Below are positions 25,204 through 33,586 of a stretch of DNA of 64,000 bases, piece after piece (position 1 is the stretch's first letter; the number at the start of each line of letters is the position of its first letter). Both the position numbers and the translations under genes were made by a program. A model generated the notes under the pieces. The model was not told where the DNA came from. It worked only from the letters and a program-made list of their open reading frames with translations, and did no database searches. This DNA is from Martelella alba (lineage in GTDB: Bacteria > Pseudomonadota > Alphaproteobacteria > Rhizobiales > Rhizobiaceae). Where the stretch lies: assembly GCF_006516955.1 (NCBI RefSeq), contig NZ_VHLG01000010.1:62001-126000 (forward strand), written 5' to 3'.

Positions 25204-25686
25204 TCAGTGATCCCTCAGCATTTTCAGACCGGCAACCACCAGAACCTGGTAATTGATGAAGGCAATCAGGCTAGCCAGCGTGACGATATCCTTGTCGCTC
25301 AGCCCGACTGCATAAAGCTTTTCAATATTGGCACGGCTTGCCTGTTTCGGCTCAAGCGTGATCAGATCGACATGGGCGAGAATGGCTGCCAGGCGGGGAT
25401 CGCTGCCGGGAATGAAGCCCGGCTCGCTCAGCGGCTCCAGCCCTTTTTCTCCGGTTTCAGCCAGAAGTGCGCGATAATGGACAACCAGTTCGTCTGCATG
25501 CCACAGCCCCGCCATGCGCTGGGCAAGGGCGGCGCGCAGGCCATAGGAAAAATTGCCCGGGTCCTTCGGCTTCAAAGCCGCATCATGGCTTGCCTGCGTC
25601 AGCGCCCTGATCTTTTCGCGCTTCGCACGCAGGGCCGTCAGATCGGCATCACTGCCCAGCACTTTATCGATGACGTCAACGCTCAT
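25204..25686 (-). CDS. CMD domain protein (Avi_7170-type)
   Basis: This 160-residue CMD-superfamily protein (MSVDVIDKVLGSDADLTALRAKREK ... LYAVGLSDKDIVTLASLIAFINYQVLVVAGL) lacks the CxxC redox pair seen in its neighbour, so it may be a structural or non-redox partner. Start ATG 25686 is preferred to a GTG 12 nt upstream because TGAGGATTGA precedes it and it immediately follows the stop of the upstream gene (TGAAATG). A single base separates it from the AhpD-like gene. Family resemblance to Avi_7170-type proteins is from memory. Confidence 0.8.
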   Translation of the reverse strand: MSVDVIDKVLGSDADLTALRAKREKIRALTQASHDAALKPKDPGNFSYGLRAALAQRMAGLWHADELVVHYRALLAETGEKGLEPLSEPGFIPGSDPRLAAILAHVDLITLEPKQASRANIEKLYAVGLSDKDIVTLASLIAFINYQVLVVAGLKMLRDH

Positions 25687-25687
25687 T

Positions 25688-26278
25688 TCAATCCTCACTC
25701 AGAGCTTCATCCAGAAAATCGAGACGGTCCTGCCCCCAATAGAGCACGTCCTTGTATATCCATGTCGGTGTGCCGAAGACACCGCGTGCCTTCGCCTCGT
25801 CATGGCTTGCATGCCAGGCAGCAATGATATCGGCATCTTCCTCCATCGCCTGCAGCGCCGTACCATCAAGGCCGAGCCGGTTGGCAACGTCGATACGCAC
25901 CTCTGGCAGGGTCACATCCAGTTCCTCGCTCCACAGCGCGTGCAAAAGTGCGTGCGACAGATCAAGTGCCGGCAGGCCTTCACGATCGGCGGCGATCACC
26001 ATACGGGCGGAAAACTCATTATTGGTGGGATAGTGTTTCGGCTTCAGCACCAGCGGCATGTTGAGGCGTTTGCGCCAGCGATCAAGCTCGACCGCGTGAT
26101 AAGCCTGACGCGGCTCGGGCCGGGTTCTGAGCGGCACGCCGCCATTATCCGGTACGATCCGGGTTGGGCGAACGACCACGTCAAGGTCGTGCTTTACGAT
26201 CAGCGCCTTGAATTGCGGCCAGCCCAGATAGGCCCAGGGCGATGACAGGGCGTGGTAATAGTAAACTGTCTTTTTCAT
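25688..26278 (-). CDS. DsbA-family oxidoreductase / 2-hydroxychromene-2-carboxylate isomerase-like
   Basis: This 196-residue protein has the thioredoxin-like kappa-GST/HCCA isomerase fold: YYYHALSSPWAYLGWPQFKAL at the N-terminus, a helical insert, and the cis-Pro loop GVFGTPTWIYKDVLYWGQDRLDFL near the end. The CxxC of DsbA is replaced by SSPW (a Ser active site), as in glutathione-dependent HCCA isomerases. The start at 26278 has GAGGACAAG before it and yields a normal N-terminus. It lies 10 nt after the flavin monooxygenase gene and overlaps translationally with the CMD gene. It probably isomerises or reduces a monooxygenase product. Confidence 0.85.
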   Translation of the reverse strand: MKKTVYYYHALSSPWAYLGWPQFKALIVKHDLDVVVRPTRIVPDNGGVPLRTRPEPRQAYHAVELDRWRKRLNMPLVLKPKHYPTNNEFSARMVIAADREGLPALDLSHALLHALWSEELDVTLPEVRIDVANRLGLDGTALQAMEEDADIIAAWHASHDEAKARGVFGTPTWIYKDVLYWGQDRLDFLDEALSED

Positions 26279-26288
26279 CTTGTCCTCA

Positions 26289-27740
26289 TCAGGCCTCTTG
26301 AACCGCATCGGCATCACACCATTCGCTGCCGTCCAGTTCCGGCTTCTCATAGACGAGCAATTCCTGCCAATACTGGTCCAGGTCTTTGGCAAAGAAGCTT
26401 GCCGCAAGCCCCTTGGCAAGCCATGTCGCCCCTTCACTGATGGCAGGAATATCGCCCGACACCTTGCCGAGGCTGAGCGCGGAGCCATAGTTGAAGCAGT
26501 GAATATCGGAAAGGAAAGCCGCGTCGCCTTGGTTTTTCGGCGTGAAGGCGAAGTCTTCCGCCAGCCAGGGGAACCGGCCCAACCCATCGCTTTCCTCGTC
26601 TTTTGGCGGTGTGAAATGATCGTCCCAGCAGGCGATCCTGTCGGCGAAGCCGGCAAATTCCTCCCGAGCCAGCGGATCGACCAGAAAGCCGGTCGCCGTG
26701 ATCAGAAAATCACAGCGGAAAACGCGGCCGGCTGTGGTCGTCACGACGATTTCATCGCCTGACTTCTCGACAGAAGCGATCGGGCAGTTGAAATGGAAGA
26801 AGGCATTGTCATGTCGGCTGACCCGAAGGGTCGACCCATGCGGGGCCGGCGTCTGCTGGCGCTCGCCATAGCTCATCAGCCGCCAGCGCCATTCGGCATC
26901 AAGCTTTGGAAATCCGGCCGTCACGCCGTAAGAGCCGATACCCATCAGCTTGTTGATCGTCGGCATGGTTTTACGTCGCGCCAGAAGACGAACCTCGCCT
27001 GCACCATGTTCCAGTGCTTCGGCTGCATTGTCCATGGCAGAGGCGCCAACGCCGATGACGACGATCCTCTTGCCTTTCAGTGCATCAAAATCGATCGCGT
27101 CTTCCGAATGCGCCCAGCATGTGCCGCGCGGCAGGCCGTCGACAAAATCCGGCACCCGTTCCTTGCCCAGCCCGTCGCGCCCGGTCGCCCAGACAAGCTT
27201 GCGGGTGATGATCGTGCTGCCATCGGCCATATCAAGGGCCAAAAGCCCGTCGGCGCGCGGTGTCACCGTCTTCACATCCATGTCGTTTTCGACCGGAATG
27301 CCCAAAACGTCGCGATACCAGATCAGATAATCCTGCCACATCGGCCGCGGAATGCGGTATAGCGCATTCCAGTCGGCTTCGGAGAACTGTGCCTTGTACC
27401 AGGCCTGAAAGGTGAGAGACGCCATGCCGAGCGCCGGGCCGGTAAGGTTGATCGGCGAACGCAGGGTCTCCATCCGGGCGAAGGTGAGCCATGGGCCCTC
27501 AAGTCCCTTTTTCGCCTTGTCGATAATGCGGATATTGCTGATGCCGGCCCTTGTCAGCGCCAGCCAGGCCACCAGACCGCACATGCCGCCGCCGACGATG
27601 ACAACGTCGCTGACCGGTTTTCCATCGACATCAGCGACCGGTTTCACCCAGTTCTTCGGCGGATAGTTGAGGTAGTCGAGATCCTGCCTGACCCGCGCAT
27701 TGAGCGCGTCCAGTCCCTGGCCTGTTATTGTCATGGTCAT
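26289..27740 (-). CDS. Flavin-containing monooxygenase-like NAD(P)/FAD oxidoreductase
   Basis: This 483-residue flavoprotein has an FAD Rossmann motif at residues ~46-56 (DVVIVGGGMCGLVAW) and a second nucleotide motif (IVVIGVGASAMDNAAEA) for NADPH. Between them is WLTFARMETLRSPINLTGP, similar to the monooxygenase fingerprint region of FMO/Baeyer-Villiger enzymes. The late ATGF motif reads FLITATGFLVDPL. The family N-hydroxylates amines or inserts oxygen next to carbonyls. It follows the ABC ATPase by 68 nt on the same strand, suggesting that the imported compound is its substrate. Confidence 0.87.
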   Translation of the reverse strand: MTMTITGQGLDALNARVRQDLDYLNYPPKNWVKPVADVDGKPVSDVVIVGGGMCGLVAWLALTRAGISNIRIIDKAKKGLEGPWLTFARMETLRSPINLTGPALGMASLTFQAWYKAQFSEADWNALYRIPRPMWQDYLIWYRDVLGIPVENDMDVKTVTPRADGLLALDMADGSTIITRKLVWATGRDGLGKERVPDFVDGLPRGTCWAHSEDAIDFDALKGKRIVVIGVGASAMDNAAEALEHGAGEVRLLARRKTMPTINKLMGIGSYGVTAGFPKLDAEWRWRLMSYGERQQTPAPHGSTLRVSRHDNAFFHFNCPIASVEKSGDEIVVTTTAGRVFRCDFLITATGFLVDPLAREEFAGFADRIACWDDHFTPPKDEESDGLGRFPWLAEDFAFTPKNQGDAAFLSDIHCFNYGSALSLGKVSGDIPAISEGATWLAKGLAASFFAKDLDQYWQELLVYEKPELDGSEWCDADAVQEA

Positions 27741-27808
27741 CTTCTTTTCATGTCGTTTAGCCGGGCGGCTACAGCACCGCCGTCGTTTTCGAAAGCGGGT
27801 GTGGCGCC

Positions 27809-28882
27809 TTAATCGGCAAGCACCACAGCATCATTCTCGCGCCAGCCGATCCAGACGGAGGAACTGTCAATCTGGCCAAGGGCGACCGGGTCGAGATCCA
27901 CCGTCAGTTCACGGCCATCGGGAAGCCGAACGGTAAGCAACGAATGGCTGCCCTTGAAGATCTCGCCGACAATCTCGCCCGGCAGTACATTGCGCCGGTT
28001 GAGCTGCTGCTTGACCGCGAAGATCGCCTCGGGCCGGAGTGACACGGTCACAGTGCGGCCCGCCTCGGGAGCCGGGCCGGTCAGGCAGGCATGGATTTCG
28101 AGGCCGCCCCAGTTGAGTGTGGCGATGCCGTCTTCTGCCGAGACCATGGTGGCATCGAGGAAATTGGACTCGCCGATAAAGGTCGCGACGAAGCGGTTTT
28201 TCGGGCGCGCATAAAGCGTCTGCGGATCACCCATCTGCTCGATCCGGCCGCTATTCATCACGACGATCACATCTGACATGGTGACGGCTTCTTCCTGGTC
28301 ATGGGTGACAAAGAGGAAGGTCTTGCCGGTCTGCTCCTGGATTGATTTGAGCTCGATCTGCATCTGGTGACGGAGTTTCGCATCCAGCGCCGAAAGCGGT
28401 TCGTCAAGCAGCAGGACATCCGGATCGGGCGCCAGCGCCCGGACCAGCGCCACGCGCTGGCGCTGGCCGCCGGACAGCGCGCTTGGCATGCGATCGGCAT
28501 AGTCTTCCAGCCGGACAAGAGCGAGCAGTTCGTCAACCCGCTTCTTGATACCGGCCGATGACATGCCCTTCAGTTCCAGCCCGAAGGCAATATTGCGGGC
28601 GACGGTGAGATGCGGAAACAGGGCGTAATCCTGAAACACGATATTGACGTTGCGCTTGTGTGGCGGGAGATAGGTTACGTCATTGCCCGACAGCGTGATT
28701 GCGCCGGACGTCGGTGTTTCGAAACCGCCCAGCATTCTGAGCGTCGTCGATTTGCCGCAGCCAGACGGGCCGAGAAGCGTGACGAATTTGCCCTTTTCGA
28801 TGGCAAGATCGAGCGCATCGACAGCCGGCGCACCACTGCCGTAAGATTTGGTGACGTTGGAAAAATGTACGATAGGCTGCAT
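27809..28882 (-). CDS. ABC transporter ATP-binding protein, spermidine/putrescine type (PotA-like)
   Basis: This 357-residue ATPase has Walker [10 protein letters not shown], signature LSGGQRQR, Walker B VLLLDEPLSALD, an H-loop in VTHDQEEA, and a C-terminal TOBE domain (VSLRPEAIF). ATG 28882 is chosen because GAGGAACTGAA precedes it and it follows the permease stop by 1 nt. Part of a PotDBCA-like cassette; this class imports polyamines, gamma-aminobutyrate-like amines, phosphonates or opines (family knowledge). Confidence 0.93.
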   Translation of the reverse strand: MQPIVHFSNVTKSYGSGAPAVDALDLAIEKGKFVTLLGPSGCGKSTTLRMLGGFETPTSGAITLSGNDVTYLPPHKRNVNIVFQDYALFPHLTVARNIAFGLELKGMSSAGIKKRVDELLALVRLEDYADRMPSALSGGQRQRVALVRALAPDPDVLLLDEPLSALDAKLRHQMQIELKSIQEQTGKTFLFVTHDQEEAVTMSDVIVVMNSGRIEQMGDPQTLYARPKNRFVATFIGESNFLDATMVSAEDGIATLNWGGLEIHACLTGPAPEAGRTVTVSLRPEAIFAVKQQLNRRNVLPGEIVGEIFKGSHSLLTVRLPDGRELTVDLDPVALGQIDSSSVWIGWRENDAVVLAD

Positions 28883-28883
28883 T

Positions 28884-29669
28884 TCAGTTCCTCGAGCGGC
28901 CGGAAAGGCGCTCCGCGTAAAGACCAACGACAGCGGTGACGATTAGCACCAGGGTCGCGATTGCGTTGATATCGGGCGACATGCCGCTGGAAAGCTTTGC
29001 AAAGATCAACATTGGAAGCGTCAGTTCGTAGCCGCCAAGGAAGAAGGTGCGGACAAAGTCATCAATGGAGGTCAGCACGCAGAAGATCATGCCGCCAACC
29101 AGCGCCGGGCCGAGATAGGGCAGCGTGACGCGGATGAAGGCGATGAAATTATCGGCGCCAAGATCACGCGCGGCGTCTGTCAGGCTCTTCGGCATTGATC
29201 GCAGCCGCGTCATCGCCATGATGACAACGAAGGGAACGGCATGGACCGTGTGGCCGAGAATGATGGCGGTCGTACCCGTCGGCATATCGATCAGACGGAT
29301 GAAAATGCGCATCGAGATCGCCTGGATCATGCCCGGTACAACCACCGGAAGACAGGCCAGCGCGAAAATCGCCGCCCGGAACGGCACCTTTTCATTGGAG
29401 GCCAGAAGCGCGATCCAGACGCCGATCACGGTGGCAATCGCGGTTGTCACGAAGGCGATCATGATCGAATACATGACGGCATCCAGGAACTGCTTGCTCG
29501 CCAGCACCTCACCATACCATTTCAGCGTCCAGCTCTGGATCGGGAAGGAGATAAAATTGGCGTCCTTGAAGCTCATCGCCATCATCAGCAGCAATGGTAC
29601 GAGAAGATAGGCGACAAAGGCCCAGTAAAAGCCGGTGAGCAGCCAGTTTTGCGGTTCTCTACGGGTCAT
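28884..29669 (-). CDS. ABC transporter permease, PotC-like
   Basis: This 261-residue inner-membrane permease has ~6 helices (WAFVAYLLVPLLLMMAMSF first) and the EAA loop DAARDLGADNFIAFIRVTLP. The long frame starting at 29789 would overlap the preceding permease by >100 bp; ATG 29669 has GAGGGAGCACGCC before it and fits the family length. It ends 1 nt before the ATPase gene. Confidence 0.92.
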   Translation of the reverse strand: MTRREPQNWLLTGFYWAFVAYLLVPLLLMMAMSFKDANFISFPIQSWTLKWYGEVLASKQFLDAVMYSIMIAFVTTAIATVIGVWIALLASNEKVPFRAAIFALACLPVVVPGMIQAISMRIFIRLIDMPTGTTAIILGHTVHAVPFVVIMAMTRLRSMPKSLTDAARDLGADNFIAFIRVTLPYLGPALVGGMIFCVLTSIDDFVRTFFLGGYELTLPMLIFAKLSSGMSPDINAIATLVLIVTAVVGLYAERLSGRSRN

Positions 29670-29680
29670 GGCGTGCTCCC

Positions 29681-30667
29681 TCACATCAGCTTGACGTTTT
29701 TGCCGCCGCTGGCGACGCGCATGAACAGCCCGACCGTTGTCAGCGAGACAACCAGCATCAGGATAGAAAAGGCAGCACCCGCCGGCCATTTGTCATTCGA
29801 TCCATGGAACAGCTGGGCGATGATTTCCGGGAAGATCACTGTGTTTGGCCCGCCAAGCAGAAGCGGTGCGGAGAACACGCCGATCGTCGTCAGAAAGACG
29901 AGGCTGCAGCCGGAAATGATGCCGTCACGCGAGAGCGGCAGGACCACCCGGCGGAAGCGGGTAAAGGGGCCGGCGCCGAGATCGGCAGCTGCGTCCACCA
30001 GCGAATTCGGGATCTTTTCGATCGACGAATAGAGCGGCAGCAACATGTAGAGAGAGATCAGATAGATGACGCCGAAACTAAGCGAGAAATAGGTGTAAAG
30101 CATCGGGATCGGCCGGTCGATGAAGCCGAATTCGCGCAGGAACATATTCACCGCACCGCGATTGGCGAGAAGCATGATCACCGAAAAGGTACGAATGATC
30201 TCGCCAGCCCAGAATGGGGTCAAAAGCAGAAGCAGCGCCCGATTGCGGAAGGAGGGTTTCACCACCTTGGCGACATAATAGGCAACCGGATAGACAACGA
30301 CCAGCGTGATCGCCGTGACGCCGACCGAGAAGATGACGCTGCGGATAAAGGGTGTGAAATAGAGGCTGTCCTCGAAGAAGAGGCGATATTGCGCCAGTGA
30401 ATAGCTGGCCGACTGCCCGTCCATCAGAGGATAGTTTTCCATCAGCGAGATGTTGACCATCTGCAGGATGGGGCCAATGTTGAAGAAAAGGATCCAGGCC
30501 AGCGGTACGATGACGAGAATGGTCATGCGCAGTCTGGCTGAGTCCGCCACGACCCCGATGGTCGCGCGGTAGAGAGAACTATGTATCAGGCGGCCGAACC
30601 AGCCCGCATAGCGGGGGGCACGTCCTGCCTCTTCGGAGGGTTTTCCGGCCATTGAAATCGAAGCCAT
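29681..30667 (-). CDS. ABC transporter permease, PotB-like
   Basis: This 328-residue permease has a ~45-residue cytoplasmic N-terminal extension followed by TM1 (ILVIVPLAWILFFNIGPIL) and an EAA loop (VDAAADLGAGPFTRFRRVVLP). It pairs with the PotC-like subunit 11 nt downstream. The start at 30667 is uncertain because no strong Shine-Dalgarno is visible; an ATG at 30652 is the alternative. Confidence 0.9.
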   Translation of the reverse strand: MASISMAGKPSEEAGRAPRYAGWFGRLIHSSLYRATIGVVADSARLRMTILVIVPLAWILFFNIGPILQMVNISLMENYPLMDGQSASYSLAQYRLFFEDSLYFTPFIRSVIFSVGVTAITLVVVYPVAYYVAKVVKPSFRNRALLLLLTPFWAGEIIRTFSVIMLLANRGAVNMFLREFGFIDRPIPMLYTYFSLSFGVIYLISLYMLLPLYSSIEKIPNSLVDAAADLGAGPFTRFRRVVLPLSRDGIISGCSLVFLTTIGVFSAPLLLGGPNTVIFPEIIAQLFHGSNDKWPAGAAFSILMLVVSLTTVGLFMRVASGGKNVKLM

Positions 30668-30735
30668 GTGATTGATGCGCCTGTTGGAGAAGTGTTGCGG
30701 GCCGGAAGGGCCGCCCCGCAACCACAAATTGGCCG

Positions 30736-31836
30736 TCAGGCCGCTTTGACTTCGGCCGTTGCGCGGTCGATCATCTCGTTCTTCATTTCACGGTTGGTAT
30801 CGCCAAAGAAGACGATCCGGGCGATCTGCTCTTCCGGCAAGGCGATTGCCGCGCGTTCCTTGTCGGTCAAAAGTGCGTCGACACCGGCAAAGGCGCTGGA
30901 AAAGCCCGACTGGCGCACCATCTGCGCGCCGACCTCCGGATTGGCCAGAAGCGCGTTGAAGAAGGTATAGGCCGCATCCGGGTTCGGAGCATTATTGACC
31001 AGATTGAAGGAGTAGAGGAAGCCGTAGGTACCTTCCTTCGGGATCGAAAGCTCGATCGGGTGACCATCCATGATCAGTTTCGAGGCCGGGCCGGACCAGG
31101 CCTGGGCGACATAGACATCCTCATTGATCAGCATCTGCTGAACCTCGGAGCCGGCATCGTAATATTTGCGCACCATGTCCTTGTGTTCGATCAGATAGTC
31201 GCGCGCCGCATCGGTTGCCTTCTGCGCTTCTTCCGGCTTGTCCATATAGGAGACGAAATCACCGTCATAGCCGAGATACTTCATCGTGATCGACAGGAAA
31301 TCGGAGATGATATAGGTGGTGAAGCCCTTATATTCCGGGTCGAACATCAGTTCCCAGCTGTCGGACGGCTTGGTGTAGTCGGTGTTGCGCACCATGCCTT
31401 CAAAACCGGCAAGGAGCGGCACCCCGTAAACCTTGCCATCAAAGGTCAGCTGCTTGGCGCCTTCATAAGGCTTGGCAAGGTTCTTGAAATTCGGGATCTT
31501 GTCGACATCGAGCGGCTGCAGCAGGTTTGACGTCAGAAACTGGCTGATGCGGTGACCGGCAACAGTGACGATATCGGTCGAGGGCTGATCGCCTTCGGCG
31601 GCGACCAGATTATACTGCTTACCCTGGTCGTCGGTCAGGCGGATGCGGATCTCGATGCCGCTTTCCTTCTGGAAATCCTTGACGAAATCCTCCGGCAGGA
31701 ACTTGTCATAGGTGGTGATGTTCAAAACACTGCCCTGGGCCATGGCCGGGCGGATGATCGAGGGCGCAGCCAGGATACCGGCGCCTGAAGCCATCATTTT
31801 CAGCGTCGATCGACGCGTCGGCTTGATAAGGGTCAT
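30736..31836 (-). CDS. ABC transporter substrate-binding protein, PotD/PotF-like, Tat-type signal
   Basis: This 366-residue periplasmic binding protein leads the operon. The N-terminus has a twin-arginine signal (TRRSTLKMMASGAGILAAPS, cleaved after PAMAQG). The mature protein begins VLNITTYDKFLPEDFVKDFQ and has the extracellular solute-binding family 1/8 layout. Tat export of a PotD-like protein suggests folding before export. The specific ligand (polyamine, amino acid conjugate or opine) is not evident. It has a CTCTCC-reverse ribosome site (GGAGAGTGAC) directly upstream of the ATG. Confidence 0.88.
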   Translation of the reverse strand: MTLIKPTRRSTLKMMASGAGILAAPSIIRPAMAQGSVLNITTYDKFLPEDFVKDFQKESGIEIRIRLTDDQGKQYNLVAAEGDQPSTDIVTVAGHRISQFLTSNLLQPLDVDKIPNFKNLAKPYEGAKQLTFDGKVYGVPLLAGFEGMVRNTDYTKPSDSWELMFDPEYKGFTTYIISDFLSITMKYLGYDGDFVSYMDKPEEAQKATDAARDYLIEHKDMVRKYYDAGSEVQQMLINEDVYVAQAWSGPASKLIMDGHPIELSIPKEGTYGFLYSFNLVNNAPNPDAAYTFFNALLANPEVGAQMVRQSGFSSAFAGVDALLTDKERAAIALPEEQIARIVFFGDTNREMKNEMIDRATAEVKAA

Positions 31837-31919
31837 GTCACTCTCCTTCTTTGATTATTGCTCTACCTGCACTGCCCGGCTCTCATTCCGGACAGAACAG
31901 GCACTTCCCCTTTTAATTG

Positions 31920-31941
31920 CCGGGCCCTTTTTCGGGCCCGG
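31920..31941 (-). terminator. Hairpin between racemase gene and ABC operon
   Basis: Perfect 8-bp inverted repeat CCGGGCCC 31920-31927 / GGGCCCGG 31934-31941 with a 6-nt loop. It lies ~30 nt beyond the racemase stop and upstream of the binding-protein gene, suiting partial termination of the racemase transcript; no T tract follows on the minus strand. Confidence 0.5.
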
Positions 31942-31971
31942 TTTGCTGACATGAGCCGCAGGCGGCGCATC

Positions 31972-32727
31972 TCAGCGAATTGAAGCGTTCAGCTCTGCCC
32001 TCTCAAAAACAGCGCCTGACGCGGCAAAATCTTCCGACAGCGAAAGCGCGACAGCGGCTTCGGCATGAATGAAGGTGGAATCGAAGGCCGGGATCGCAAA
32101 ATCCTTCTGCTCAACCAGAAGGCCGATCTCGGTGCAGCCAAGGATGACGCTGTCGGCACCCTTTTCGGCCGCGCGGCCAACAATTTCGACATAGCGATCA
32201 TGGGATGGCTTCGAGATTACACCGCAGCAGATCTCATCGAAGATCACGTCATGCACGATGGTGCGATCATCCGCTTCAGGCACGATCGGATCGAGCCCAT
32301 AGGCAGAACGCAGCCGGTCGATGTAGAATTCCTTCTCCATCGTATAGCGGGTGGCCAGCAGAAGCGGCCGCTTCGCACCGGCAGAAGCGACAGCCGCACC
32401 GGTAACATCGGCGATGTGGATCAGCGGCACGGAAATGGCCGCCTGAACCTGATCGGCGAGGATGTGCATCGTATTGGTGCAGATCAGCACCATGTCGGCG
32501 CCAGCGGCTTCAAGCTCCCTTGCGACCGAAATCAGCAACTCGGCAGCCTTGTCCCAGAGCCCTGCCTTCTGCAGGGCGACGACATCAGCGAAATTGACCG
32601 AGCGCAGGGCGATATCGGCAGAGGCCAGCCCGTCGCCCTTCAGGCGCCGAACTTCCTCATTGATATGCCGATAATATACCGCCGTGCTTTCCCAGCTCAT
32701 GCCGCCGATCAACCCAATCCGTTTCAT
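31972..32727 (-). CDS. Aspartate/glutamate racemase family protein
   Basis: This 251-residue Asp/Glu racemase-superfamily member begins KRIGLIGGMSWESTAVYYRHIN. The two catalytic cysteines lie in MVLICTNTMH and VILGCTEIGLL, the motifs of pyridoxal-independent racemases. Start 32727 gives the usual N-terminus; upstream in-frame ATGs add unrelated sequence. It is divergent from the Lrp regulator across a 387-bp AT-rich region and upstream of the ABC operon. It may interconvert the enantiomers of an amino acid released from, or incorporated in, the compound handled by this locus. Confidence 0.88.
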   Translation of the reverse strand: MKRIGLIGGMSWESTAVYYRHINEEVRRLKGDGLASADIALRSVNFADVVALQKAGLWDKAAELLISVARELEAAGADMVLICTNTMHILADQVQAAISVPLIHIADVTGAAVASAGAKRPLLLATRYTMEKEFYIDRLRSAYGLDPIVPEADDRTIVHDVIFDEICCGVISKPSHDRYVEIVGRAAEKGADSVILGCTEIGLLVEQKDFAIPAFDSTFIHAEAAVALSLSEDFAASGAVFERAELNASIR

Positions 32728-33114
32728 GGTTATTCTCTTCATTTTGATTGCGGGAAACGATGAACTCATCCTATCAGCCCCACATGAAGAGAGTGTCCAA
32801 ATATTTGCGCCCAACATCATTATTGAGCATATCCATCCTACGTAACGCGACCTAAATAGTCGAAATTTGCATCATTGACCTTCTGCTTGAAAACTGATCA
32901 TAATTGCGTAACGTTTAGGCAAGCTGTCACAAAATCTAAAATTTATGCAAATCATGCGTTATTTTTGCTGTTTGACAAGTGTCTACCTTTGCATTTTTAC
33001 CACGCCGAACCTTTGAGGCCCCGACCTGGAATTGGCGCAACTGCTTGAGAAAAGGAAATTATTTCCTGCCCGCATCACCTAAATTGAAATCTGCGATCAC
33101 GGACAAATAAACTC
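32728..33114. promoter_or_regulatory. Divergent AT-rich promoter region (387 bp)
   Basis: This region between the racemase and Lrp genes is markedly more AT-rich than its surroundings (for example AAATTTATGCAAATCATGCG), as expected for curved DNA bound by Lrp-type regulators. I see no gene here and no single clear palindrome. The likely Lrp binding sites and both divergent promoters should be within it. Confidence 0.55.
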
Positions 33115-33576
33115 ATGTTTGATGAAATAGACCGCAAGATTGTCGATCTGCTGCAACGCGATTCTGACAAGACCGTCACCGAAATCGCCGACGCGGTTGG
33201 CCTATCCCATACGCCGTGCTGGCGGCGGATCAAGCGCATGGAGGAGATGGGCTTCATCCGCAATCGCGTTGCACTGATCGACCGAAAGATGGCCAATGTG
33301 CCGATGACGATCTTCATCGCCATCAAGGCGCCGCGCCACACCGCCGACTGGCTTGACGCCTTCCGCGAACAGCTGCGCGGCATTCCCGAAATCACCGAGG
33401 CCTATCGGCTGACGGGCGATACCGACTATCTCGTGCGCGTTGTCGTGCCGGATATCGAAGTCTACGACCAGGTCTACAAGACCATGATCTCGCGGCTGGA
33501 ATTTTCCGACATTTCCTCCTCCATCGCCATGGAAGAGCTGAAATTCACCACCGCCCTGCCCACCAAGTACATGTAA
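33115..33576 (+). CDS. Lrp/AsnC-family regulator
   Basis: This 153-residue regulator has an N-terminal helix-turn-helix (DRKIVDLLQRDSDKTVTEIADAVGLSHTPCWRRIKRM) and a C-terminal RAM ligand-binding domain (ITEAYRLTGDTDYLVRVVVPD, TALPTKY). Members sense amino acids. It lies 10 nt upstream of the opine-dehydrogenase-family gene and divergent from the racemase, so it probably controls both and perhaps the ABC operon. The effector may be an amino acid or amino-acid conjugate. Confidence 0.93.
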   Translation: MFDEIDRKIVDLLQRDSDKTVTEIADAVGLSHTPCWRRIKRMEEMGFIRNRVALIDRKMANVPMTIFIAIKAPRHTADWLDAFREQLRGIPEITEAYRLTGDTDYLVRVVVPDIEVYDQVYKTMISRLEFSDISSSIAMEELKFTTALPTKYM

Positions 33577-33586
33577 GGACGAGCTG

